64,000 bases of DNA. Origin: Roridomyces roridus. Lineage: Eukaryota; Basidiomycota; Agaricomycetes; Agaricales; Mycenaceae. Every line of letters begins with the position of its first letter. The stretch's first letter is position 1. The stretch spans positions 2,480,001-2,544,000 of the forward strand of contig JARKIF010000001.1 of assembly GCA_029378245.1 (NCBI GenBank), in the 5' to 3' direction. The position numbers and the translations under genes were made by a program. Shown in pieces: positions 34,628 through 43,541 of the stretch. A model generated the notes under the pieces. It did no database searches. It saw only the letters and a list, made by a program, of their open reading frames with translations, and was not told where the DNA came from.

Positions 34628-35557
34628 CTATTTCGTGAGGACGATAACAGGATAATTGCCCGTCGGTGCCTCCATGTACATCTTCCCAGCAACGCTGTAT
34701 CCGCAGGATTCGTAGAACCGGGCCTGGCTGAGATTGAGTACGGAAATTGCCGTGGATCGAGGTACACATACGTTCGGTTCGTTGGCCGCACAATGGGCGA
34801 ACATTGGTTTCGCATCAGTACCGACGAACTGGATTTGTTGGCGGCGTCGACTTTCTGGAGAGAAACCAAGTACCTTGTTATGGACTGTCTTCAAAAGAGC
34901 GGTTGCTATCCCCCTTTTCTGGAAGTCTGGATCTGTTGCAATGAGATTGAGATAGAAGGAGTCGTCGACGCCCTGCGAATTATTAGAGTTACGCCCCGCA
35001 TCTTGAAATGACTTGCTTTGGGTCCAAGGACTTCAGCCAGGAATTCGTCGACCACTGGAACGTACTGGGAGGGATTGAGAGAGTGCGGCATACACGAAAC
35101 GAAGAAGTATACCGTCGTGTCCCAAAAGGCTTTCGTATCTGGAAGCAAGTTCTTGTAGAAATGGTCAAATCCGAGAGCCCTTTGTTCTTCTCTGTACGAC
35201 TCTCGTGAGCTGAAGTTGCGCTTGATCGAGAAACCGAGTCGCACGAGTTGAAGAGCGCGGTTCCTGGCGGGTACCACACTGCTACAGCGACAACCTTGCC
35301 AGAGTCATCGTCGGTAGCCAAGTAAACTTGACCGGCCAGTTCGCCGGCACGTATCATGGCCCTGAAAATGGGATCCTTCAACGACTCATCACCTCCGACC
35401 ATCGAATTGCTTGCAAGTTCCCCGACGTAGGCCCTGGTGCAAGCATCTACGGCTTCGTCGAGTTCCCGCGCTTCCCGACGTCCGTCAGATGCGGGAGAAA
35501 TAAAAATGAAAAGCAATGACCTGAGACGGATTTCTTGTGGGATATCTGGAAGGCCAT
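34628..35557 (-). CDS. GNAT-family N-acetyltransferase
   Basis: Acetyl-CoA-dependent acyltransferase of the GNAT fold; substrate unknown. Exons: 35557-35521, 35470-35245, 35191-35113, 35064-35017, 34972-34874, 34828-34772, 34723-34628 (213 aa). Landmarks: ELDEAVDACTRAYVG, VVAVAVWYPPGTALF (strand beta4), FYLNLIATDPDFQKRGIATALL with the acetyl-CoA loop QKRGIA, and ARFYESCGYSVAG (motif B). The intron at 34973-35016 starts GCAAGT. The first exon is inferred from an ATG with a 50-nt intron containing CTGAC and is less certain. It is placed between UstYa-like genes 2 and 3, so a role in tailoring or resistance for a local metabolite is possible but unproven. Confidence 0.82.
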
Positions 35558-35718
35558 CCAAGGAGAAGAACTAGCCTCTCTAGTAGTCCTGAAGACAGTC
35601 TTTAGAGAAGAATGCGGAGTCGGCCATGAGGAAGTTGGAGGTTTATCGCCATCACGATGGCCTATCTCACGCTGTCACGATTGCGCCTCAGACGCGGATT
35701 GGGATCTTGCAAGCCGCC

Positions 35719-36618
35719 ATGACTTCACCGCGTATACTCTCCGCGTTGCTCAGCGCGGTGCTCATTTCCTTGAGCTTGTCCTCCATTCTATTCACCTACA
35801 ACCTATTCAACTATGTCCGTGCTGCGGTGTCCCAGGTTCCACTACCCGTCGGTAAAGCGTACCAAGAACCCCGCGATCCCCATTCCTACTGTGCGCTCGC
35901 TGTTTCACAAGTCTTTCTTCGACTTAACCGCGGATTTATGCAGCCTATGTCGGCGATGACTTTCCACTCATGCTTCCCGGCGTTCCTCTGGGAGATGCGG
36001 TTCGAATGACCGTCGAAGAAAGTGTTCACTACTCTTTGAGACCAGAGGACAGAGCGGCGTGGTACGCTGCCTTCCCAGATGGCGTTGGCACTGTCCGTCT
36101 GGGTTCGCATCACCGTACTTTCTTCGTGTATGCTCTTCGTTGCCCCGTCTGCCTTTTTTTTTGACGCGTTTCATAGGTCCATGTACCACGAGGTAATACA
36201 CCGCCAAAACTTGCAAAAGTCCCGCTCATTTTCTTAGCTCCATTGTCTCCAACAATTCCGCGATATTCTTGTGGAACCCAGCCCAAAAGTCGCTTGGGGA
36301 CATTTGCATCACTGCCTCAACTACCTGAGAGAGCGCGCGCTCTGTCAGGCGGATCTAACCCTCGAGCCCGGCGATTTCACCAAACGAGACTTTTCTCAAG
36401 ACCGCGTTGGCGCCACCCACATCTGTCGAGACTGGACTGCGGTGATATCCAAGGTGGATGAAAATTGGAACGATTGGGTATCCGTGTGGAAAGAATTCCA
36501 CAACGTTACGCAGCTAGACACATCTCCCGATTCGTCTAGGCTGACCGCCGTGATCTTGGAACCACATGCGATTTCATTTTTTGGGGATAGGAAATCTCCA
36601 TCTTTCCGCGGGACTTGA
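35719..36618 (+). CDS. UstYa-like (DUF3328) protein 3
   Basis: Third family member and the only one with both histidine motifs intact. Exons: 35719-35851, 35944-36127, 36177-36192, 36238-36618 (237 aa). N-terminal helix ALLSAVLISLSLSSILFTY; AYVGDDFPLMLPG; SMYHELHCLQQFRDIL (HxxHC, spelled across the 16-nt third exon); HLHHCLNYLRERALC; ICRDWTAVISKV. The first intron is 92 nt, about twice the local norm. The C-terminus runs about 60 residues past the family core and ends SFRGT. It is transcribed towards the small secreted peptide gene at 36886. Confidence 0.83.
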
Positions 36619-36846
36619 ATAATAGGAATATTGCAGCTTACAGCCGAAGCTCCTCACGCCGCCCTGGGCCGCAACTGCATCCGCTCCCAGGTGGGTCAGC
36701 ATTTCTGCTGGTGGTGCTGTTGGTGTGTCCATCCATCCGTTCGGAATTGATTCGGGCTCGCTTCTAGAACGTTATCTTTCTCCAAGACCCCAGAACCCCC
36801 CGCATCAAAATAAAGGCGTCTTCTCAAAATCCGGTCGCCGCATACT

Positions 36847-36852
36847 TATATA
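36847..36852 (+). promoter_or_regulatory. TATA box before the small secreted peptide gene
   Basis: TATATA 34-39 nt before the ATG at 36886, with a short spacer, as in strongly expressed fungal genes. Confidence 0.5.
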
Positions 36853-36885
36853 CCGCACAAATCAAAGACCCTCGTCGAGAATACC

Positions 36886-37135
36886 ATGCACCCTTTCAAG
36901 TTGGCATTTTTCTTTGCTTTGATGGCTCTGGCCGTCAATGCGGCCCCAGTCCAAGGTAAATAGCCTTCTTCTCCTGAAGCATGCGAATCCTCAATCCAGG
37001 GGTTAGCCAGGGACACAACCGATACGCCACTGAGCAGTGATGATACGGGTGCTTAATGGAATGTGCTGCCCTTTTGCGTCCTATTGACTGTCTCCTCCCA
37101 GAAATCGAGCCTCATCGGCTGCTCACCTTGCTCAA
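36886..37135 (+). CDS. Small secreted peptide precursor (exon ends uncertain)
   Basis: The first exon (36886-36955) encodes a textbook signal peptide, MHPFKLAFFFALMALAVNA, followed by APVQ. A GTAAAT donor ends it. Downstream there are at least two workable models of about 51 aa: acceptor at 37006 then an exon to a GTGCTT donor near 37049, ending LLNGS; or acceptor at 36999 with a GTGATG donor, ending RQLK. A further GTGAGT lies at about 37137. I recognise no mature peptide family. It follows the intact UstYa-like gene, so it is a candidate substrate, with no repeat or Kex2-type core visible. Coordinates cover the longest likely span. Confidence 0.5.
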
Positions 37136-37499
37136 CGGCAGCTGAAGTGAGTTATTCTAAACCCCACCAACACCGACTCACGAAAATGACTTCAGTCTTG
37201 TTACTAGTACTGCTGGATCGTATATTGTTTAATTAAACGCACATTGTTGACCCATGCTTGCTCAACTTCGGGGTCGCATCTTTGAGATTGTCAGATGCCG
37301 GGTTACCCGATATCGGTTAATGGGCCGTTTTGTGACGTAAACCACGACAAGAAAGCCCGCCTGCAGCCGCCTGCATGGTCTCTTGTCTTGCCGTGCCTGG
37401 CTCTCATGCGCAGACTCCCAGGCTTGTGATCCGCCGAAGGAAGCATATAAGTCGTCGTTCTTCTCGAACCAAACGAAGCACATCTCCACCTTGGACAAT
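37136..37499. other. Intergenic 364 bp
   Basis: Possible 3' end of the peptide gene, then promoter of the membrane protein gene at 37500. CATATAAG at 37444-37451 is a likely TATA element about 50 bp before the ATG. Nothing else seen. Confidence 0.4.
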
Positions 37500-38922
37500 A
37501 TGGGTGATCAGGTCTTTCCTCTCGAACGGTCATGGTACATAGGTGAGTGGATTTACGGGATCTTGGCGCTCTTGCTGACTTTGGGTCGAGGCAATGCCAT
37601 GTTTGCGATCATCTACGGTGATTGTTTTCAGTCTAGTTCGGTTCAAACAAATCTAAAATCGTGTAGGGCTTCAAATGTCCATGTACTTCCAATCCGTCTA
37701 CTTTCTTTACAATGGTAAAGGCAGTACTCGGTCCAAAATATTCTACATTGGATACAGCACCATCTTGATGATTCTCATTACGATTGCCCTCGCTGCCAAC
37801 TTGGTAAAGTTGATTTCATTGAACAAACTTGTGTTGATCGTGCGCAGTTCTACGGCCAAGCTATGTGGATAGAGCACAGGGATTTCGATGATGGAGAGGG
37901 CTTGAGCGGGCCCGTTGGGTATTTCCTATCAAACATTGCGATTTGGTATAATACCTGGGGTACTGCAAGTGATGTGGTTGCCGATTTCATGGCAGACGGG
38001 TAGGTTCTCTTCCGCCCCAGCGAGTATTTCAACTCATTGCAATATTCTAGTCTCATGGTACGACTCTTGCTGTTCTGTGAGGTTTCTAACTGACTAGGTT
38101 TCAAGCTTTACCGATGCTACATCTTCTGGGGCCACCTTCCCTGGGTCATGATCTTCCCTACGCTCATATACCTGGGTTCTGTTGGTACGATTTCTTCTTC
38201 TTTTCATTCTCAAACAACTGCTCAATTTCCCAATCAGCCATGGGGATCACGACTACCATCCAGGTAAGCCAAACTGCACAATGAGTCAGATACCATTACC
38301 GACCGCTGTTTAGAGTGGCTTGCCCGGTGGTGATTTCTTCCAGGGGTGAGCATGTCGATGTTGATTGTGGATGCAAGTGAATTTATAAAATAGCATAACG
38401 GTGAATTTCGGCATTCCTTGGCTGGGCACGTCTTTCTTTCTCCGTATTCGAAGATCATCTAATGCCCCTAAAGTCCTCACGATCGTTTTCAACATACTTG
38501 TGACGGGAATGATAGTTGGCCGCCTCCTCTTCATGCACGAAAAGGGGAAACGAATCCTTGCAAGCGAAACCTCGAAAAGATACACCGGCCTGGTCGCGAT
38601 CCTGGTGGAATCAGCCCTTCCATTCACGCTCCTCGGCATAGTCTATCTCGGACTGTACATCAAGGACGTCCCCGAGTCCCTCGCTCTGGCGGATATTTGG
38701 GGTGGTGTCGTGGCTCTGGCGCCTCAAGCGATTATTCTTCGCGTCGCAGCGGGCGTTCGCATGGACGCCAGAGACGTTCACGCGTATCCATTCGGGCATA
38801 GAGCTGGCTCCAGTCGAGAATGCTCCGATCGAGACAGAGCAGGACCACGATCACAAATCTCAGGTCTCATCTTCTCAGGTTTAATGAAAAATACTTTTGA
38901 TGACATGTATGTACTGCAATGA
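37500..38922 (+). CDS. Multi-helix membrane protein, paralogue B
   Basis: Paralogue of the gene at 29069, with the same start pattern (FPLERSWYIG) and exon layout. Exons: 37500-37542, 37591-37617, 37667-37803, 37848-37999, 38051-38057, 38106-38184, 38238-38263, 38314-38345, 38394-38922. A 7-nt exon (TCTCATG) is flanked by 51- and 48-nt introns. Helices include ILMILITIALAANL, WVMIFPTLIYLG and ALPFTLLGIVYLGLYI; the block YRCYIFWGHLPW is shared. A 30-nt GT...AAAG segment at 38444-38473 may be a minimal intron or coding. After IILRVAAG the current frame gives MDARDVHAYPF, whereas another frame gives FAWTPETF, matching paralogue A's WTKQT, so a one-base error or mutation near 38750 is likely. Function unknown. 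Confidence 0.75.
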
Positions 38923-38935
38923 AAGGATCCTAATC

Positions 38936-40782
38936 CTAGAACATCCGAGCGGCACCGTAATCAAGTAGATGGTACAGCAACACCTTTCCACGCGTATTGC
39001 CTATCGCCACATACTCGCTCTGTGCAGAGAAATCTATGGCGCTGACATGACCAAGTGGCGTGCTGGACGTCGGCCAGTTGGAGAAAGCCGTCAGGGACGG
39101 CAGATGTATCTGAGCAAATGAGTACGGAGGAATCAAGAGAAACACCCAACATACCAGTCGCATGGCATCCTTCTTCTCCCGACTAGCGACCGCCATGACT
39201 TGAGCGTCATGGTTAAATCGCAGTGTTGAAATCGCCGTAGACAGGTTGCTGATCGTCTTGACTGCTTTGGGTTGGGTAGCAAAGGCGCTGCTGTCCTCGA
39301 AAGAGTCGGAGCCGTAGACATTGACCAGTCCAGTATTGGATCCGACGGCTAACCAGCCCTTCGTCGTGCCAGTCATCGCTCGCCCGGAGCCTCTGAATCC
39401 ACCCTCATCTTTCCATCTTCGTACGCATCGTCGCTCACCAACACTCCAAATAAAGACCTCGGAATCATTGGTGAGCGCAGTCAAACCACCCTCATCAGCC
39501 CACCATAACGCCTTGACAGGCGCCCCGCATTTCAGAGTGCTGACAACCTGGCCAGCCCCGCTCTTCCAATCCAGCAGATGCACGTTACCACCTCGTCCAG
39601 CCACGGCAAGCATGTCTCCCGTTGGATTAAAAGCAGTGACGTCCATCCCTTCTGCACTGCCGCCAGAGTTTTCAGAGTTTTCAGACGAAGCCCCGCGGCC
39701 GCGCCCACGTTTGCGCGCAACCGTCGTGGTGGTATCGAAGGAACCCCATAAACCTCGGCCGGCCTTGTGCTGCATCTCGCCTCGCTGGAGGTCATAGACA
39801 AAGTAGAAAGGGCGGGGGCCGGTGAGGAGAAGGGACGAGCCGGAAGGATGGAAAGTCACAGAGGACTGGGAGAGCGGCAGAGTTGGTATGTGTAAGGTTT
39901 GTAAAAGAGGCGACGTGTGCCCGTCGACCTGAAAGAGAATGAGAACGAGGGAGAAGATGAGACGAATAGACACACATTGAATAGCCGGATACGACGATCA
40001 GCACTGCCGACGCAGAGTACCGGCACCTTTGCACTGGGATGGAAGGCGAGAGATTTTACTTCTCCGCTTCCCGACGCAGAGGCGGCCTGATTGGCATCCC
40101 GAAGGCGTTCAATGGAAATGACCCCGGACGGTAAGGCGACTTTTTTTGAGCGGGAAGCAAGGATACCGCCGGTGGAGGACAAGAGCTCGTCAATTTCATT
40201 ACCATCCGTTTCCCGTAGACGTTCTTTGGCCGCCTTGGCCCATGCAGGTTGCGGGTTGATTCGCTCGTATTGTCGCCGCAGACGAGACTCGTACTGACGA
40301 CCCGTGAGCTCCGTTTCTGTGGGGGCGTCTCGTAATTTTCGAAGACGGTTCGACTCGATGGAAACGACAGGCGGGTCGTCTGGGTCTTCCCAAGCGGCGC
40401 GTTTTGTGGATTTAATTCGTGGGTCAAAGTCGGGCTGAGAGTCAGACGACTCTGCGTCGCTGCCGACCTCTTCTTCGCTGCCGACCTCTTCTTCGCTCAA
40501 GTCGATAGGAAAGTTGGAAGTTGGTCCGTCGTCAACATAGAACAGCTAGTGGGAGTGAGAAGAGAAATATGACGAGAACCAGAGACCAAGTACATCAGCG
40601 TCTGTGAGGTTCCGCAACTCCGAGCTTTCCGCCTCTGGGACTTGATCCTCTCGAGTGCTTGGAATGAATTGGGTGCCAAACAGGAGGCTTTCGAGCCTGC
40701 GTTCCTCGTCATCCTTGGCTGAATCGTCGAGGAGCGCGCTGGAGCCGTCTATTTTTTGGCGTTTGCGAGAGGGTTTCGGCAT
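38936..40782 (-). CDS. UTP18: U3 snoRNP protein Utp18 (WD40)
   Basis: WD-repeat subunit of the UTP-B module of the SSU processome. Exons: 40782-40594, 40545-39976, 39928-39155, 39109-38936 (568 aa). The N-terminus has KPSRKRQKID and acidic runs; LRRQYERINPQPAWAKAA is a conserved Utp18 block; WD blades include SLAFHPSAKVPVLCVGSADR, VTFHPSGSSLLLTG, DVTAFNPTGDMLAVAGRGG and AIDFSAQSEYVAIGNTRG. All introns are 45-48 nt and keep frame. The start is divergent from OLA1 (40920), leaving about 137 bp of shared promoter. Confidence 0.93.
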
Positions 40783-40919
40783 GAAGAAAGTTCGGTTTGG
40801 CCTTGTCCTTTTGATTGATGCTCAGTTTTTTGGCTCTCCGTCCACGATTTTGCGATCCGCTCGTCTTCACGACCCCGCGCCACTTTTCCTCATCCACTCC
40901 TCGCCTCGTCAAAAAGAGA

Positions 40920-43458
40920 ATGCCTCCCAAGAAAGCCGCTGGCCCCGAGAAGAAGACGCTTCTGGGACGTCCGGGCAACAATCTCAAAATTGGTATCGTA
41001 GGTCCGTTTTTCAGCCAATATTCCTCGTTCGGTGCCCTCATCTCTCTCCAGGAGTTCCCAATGTCGGAAAATCGTCATTTTTCAACGCGCTGTCCGAGAC
41101 CGGTATGCAACGCTCTCAATCGTGCTCAGACTCGCACTAATCCTCTGCCTAGATCTCGGAAAGGCAGCCAACTTCCCCTACGCGACTATAAAGTGAGCTC
41201 ATGGATGTCTTTTGATCTGTTTCTCGGTGCTGAAAAAAAATCTTGCCAGTCCTGAAGTGAATCTACACAGTCAATAGATTCCTCCCCTCACGCCTTGCCT
41301 AGGAAGCGCGTATTCCTGTCCCGGACACGCGGTTTGAATGGCTTTGCGAAACGTACAAACCGGCGTCGCGTGTACCCGCATTCCTTACCTGCATTGATAT
41401 TGCCGGTCTGACTGCAGTCCGTCCGTTCATCTCGACCCATCATCCTTGTTCACAAATTATTCCCAGGGTGCATCCACCGGTGCAGGGCTCGGTAATGCCT
41501 TCCTGTCGCACGTTCGCGCCGTCGATGGAATCTTCCAGATGGTCCGCGCGTTCGACGACGCCGAAGTCATCCACGTAGAGGGTGACGTTGACCCCGTCCG
41601 CGATATGCAAATCATCCAGACAGAACTCCGTCTCAAGGATATCGAGTGGACAGAAAAAGCCCTCGAAAACTTGAAGAAGACCAGCCGCAGTCTGGGCAGT
41701 ACCAGTCTCGCAGACAAGGCCAAGAAAGAGGAGATTGTGGGTTGTCCCTCGTCGAGCCGATTGTTTACTCTAATCTCTCGAGTACAGGCCACTGTGGAGA
41801 GGATCCTGAAACATATCAAAGAGGATGGCAAAGACGTTCGCAAAGGTGACTGGAACAACAAAGAGGTGAGCTTCCTATCCCGCGTTTACTTTTCCCTTTC
41901 CATGACGACAAAGAGCTGTAAGCTCGATAACCCAGCTCGTCGAGGCGGGAGTAACGCCCCACTATGCCCATGAGAACATGTTCTTTCTGATTCCTCCTTT
42001 TATTTTCCAACCCCTTATGAGCTCCGCTGACAAGCTTTTCAGGTGACTATTTTGTCTAATGTCTCTTTGTATGACGACAAAGAGCTATAAGCTCGATAAC
42101 CCAGCTCGTCGAGGCGGGAGTAACGCCCCATTATGCCCATGAGAACATTTTCTTTCTGATTCCACTTTTGCTTTTCCAAACCGTGACTTCTGAGCTCCGC
42201 TGACAAGTTTTTCAGGTGACTATTCTGCTCAACGTCTCTTTCTATGACGACAAAGAGCTATCAGCTCGATAACCCAGCTCGTCGAGGCGGGAGTCACGTC
42301 CCATTATGCCACATGAGAACATGTCTTTTCTGATTTCTTTCGTTTCTGCCGGGTAAAGCTTCGTACTGATTGCTCCTTCTCCAGGTGAATATACTTACCA
42401 CCCTATTGAATGACGATAAAGAGCTATAAGCTCGATAACCCAGCTCGTCGAGGCGGGAGTCACGTCCCATTATGCCGCATGAGAATATGTCTTTTCTGAT
42501 CTCTTTCATTTCTACCTTGCAAAGCCTCGTACTGATTGCTCCTTCTCCAGGTGAATATCCTTTCCCCCCTATGGAATGACGATAAAGAGCTGTAAGCTCG
42601 ATAACCCAGCTCGTCGACGCGGGAGTAACGCCCCATTATGCGCATGAGAACATATTTCCTCTGACCCTTTCTTCCTTTGAAGCCACATCCAGGAAACGTT
42701 ACTGACGATCTTGACTAGATTGACGTCGTCAACAGCCTCATGCTCTTGACCGCTAAACCTGTCACTTACCTGGTCAACCTGAGCGAAAAGGATTACGCTA
42801 GGAAAAAGAACAAGTGGTCAGTACATCTTACCTGTTTCCAGCCTCCGCGTTCACACTATATTCAGGCTGCCCAAGATCAAAGCGTGGATCGACGAGAACA
42901 ATCCGGGTGACAGCCTTATCCCCTTCTCTGTAGCCCTCGAGGAGCGCTTAGCACCCCTGTCTCCCGCTGAGCGAGAGGAAGCTCAGAAAGAAGCTGGTGC
43001 TACGGCGCCCTTGGCAAGATCACGCAGGCCGGCTACGCCAGTCTCGATGTAAGCGCGTCCAGTCGCCCAATACCTTCCTATTGACGACGCATGTCAGCTT
43101 ATTCGCTACTTTACCTGTGGTCCTGATGAAGTCCGTGCTTGGACGATCAGGAAGGGCACCAAGGCCCCGCAGGCCGCCGGCGTCATCCAGTCAGTACCGT
43201 ACCAGTTCCTTCAGAGACATCTCGTGTTGACTTGACACTCCAAGCTCCGACTTTGAGAACAAGTTCGTTTGCGGCGAAATCATGGCGTACGAGGACTTGA
43301 AGGAGCACGGGAGCGAAGCCGCTGTCAAGGCTGCGGGCAAGTTAAGGCAACAGGGCAAACCATACGAGAGTCAGTATGCTGAAGCTCGTTTTTTTTTCTG
43401 TGCTGACGACTTTCTAGTGGTGGATGGAGACATTGCGTACTGGAAGTCAGGTGCATGA
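40920..43458 (+). CDS. OLA1: Obg-like ATPase 1 (YchF/OLA1), with one apparent frame break
   Basis: Cytosolic P-loop ATPase of the YchF subfamily, linked to translation and stress responses. Exons: 40920-41001, 41052-41102, 41153-41192, 41250-41256, 41303-41416, 41467-41736, 41788-41865, 42719-42816, 42866-43048, 43098-43189, 43245-43369, 43418-43458 (about 393 aa). Motifs: [14 protein letters not shown] (Walker A), [17 protein letters not shown] (7-nt exon supplies part of NPE), [30 protein letters not shown] (the region of the NKxD-to-NxxE change that favours ATP), [20 protein letters not shown] (TGS domain). One base is missing near 43005-43009: EAGAT before and [14 protein letters not shown] after need it. 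The seventh intron is an 853-nt tandem array. Confidence 0.95.
41902..41990 (+). ncRNA. Box C/D snoRNA-like element, copy 1
   Basis: Starts ATGACGA (C-box-like, one mismatch to RTGATGA), ends CTGA (D box). Contains hairpin GAGCT-GTA-AGCTC and GGCG...CGCC. No flanking terminal stem seen; target unknown. Confidence 0.55.
42071..42159 (+). ncRNA. Box C/D snoRNA-like element, copy 2
   Basis: ATGACGA to CTGA, 89 nt. Hairpin loop reads ATA instead of GTA, stem kept. Nearly identical to copy 1 up to the last 15 nt. Confidence 0.55.
42244..42333 (+). ncRNA. Box C/D snoRNA-like element, copy 3
   Basis: ATGACGA to CTGA, 90 nt. Hairpin loop ATC; second hairpin is GGCG...CGTC, where a C-to-T change still pairs as G-U. 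Confidence 0.55.
42410..42499 (+). ncRNA. Box C/D snoRNA-like element, copy 4
   Basis: ATGACGA followed by TAAAG, ending CTGA, 90 nt. Shares GGCG...CGTC with copy 3, so copies 3 and 4 are close relatives. Confidence 0.55.
42576..42664 (+). ncRNA. Box C/D snoRNA-like element, copy 5
   Basis: ATGACGA to CTGA, 89 nt. First hairpin intact; the second is weakened by GAGG to GACG at about 42616. Confidence 0.5.
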
Positions 43459-43541
43459 AGTGTATCGTACATGTATTGCCGATGTGTAGAAAGGGAAATG
43501 AATGTATTGATTACTGGTACTTTTTCATAGGGCGACCACTT

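Larger units (their letters stand above)
41866..42718 (+). repeat. Five tandem copies of an intron, each with a snoRNA-like core
   Basis: The seventh OLA1 intron splits into five head-to-tail units: 41866-42042, 42043-42215, 42216-42384, 42385-42550, 42551-42718 (166-177 nt). Every unit starts GTGA and ends CAG or TAG, so every junction reads AG|GT with no exon between. Each unit has a near-identical core of 89-90 nt placed 25-36 nt from its 5' end and 51-56 nt from its 3' end. The intron may be removed whole or unit by unit. Confidence 0.93.

Noticed and set aside
41940..41960. GGCGGGAGTAAC in the snoRNA-like copies equals a 12-nt conserved stretch of large-subunit rRNA in the sense direction
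   Set aside because: A guide should be antisense, not sense, to its target; a 12-nt match is too short to claim an rRNA origin.
41866..42718. H/ACA snoRNA reading of the array (AGAACA as H box, ACA near the unit end)
   Set aside because: Copies 3-5 have no ACA at the required place and the second half forms no stable hairpin.
41866..42718. CRISPR-like direct repeats
   Set aside because: Repeats lie in a spliceosomal intron of a eukaryotic gene, with 89-nt bodies and intron ends; no spacers in the CRISPR sense.
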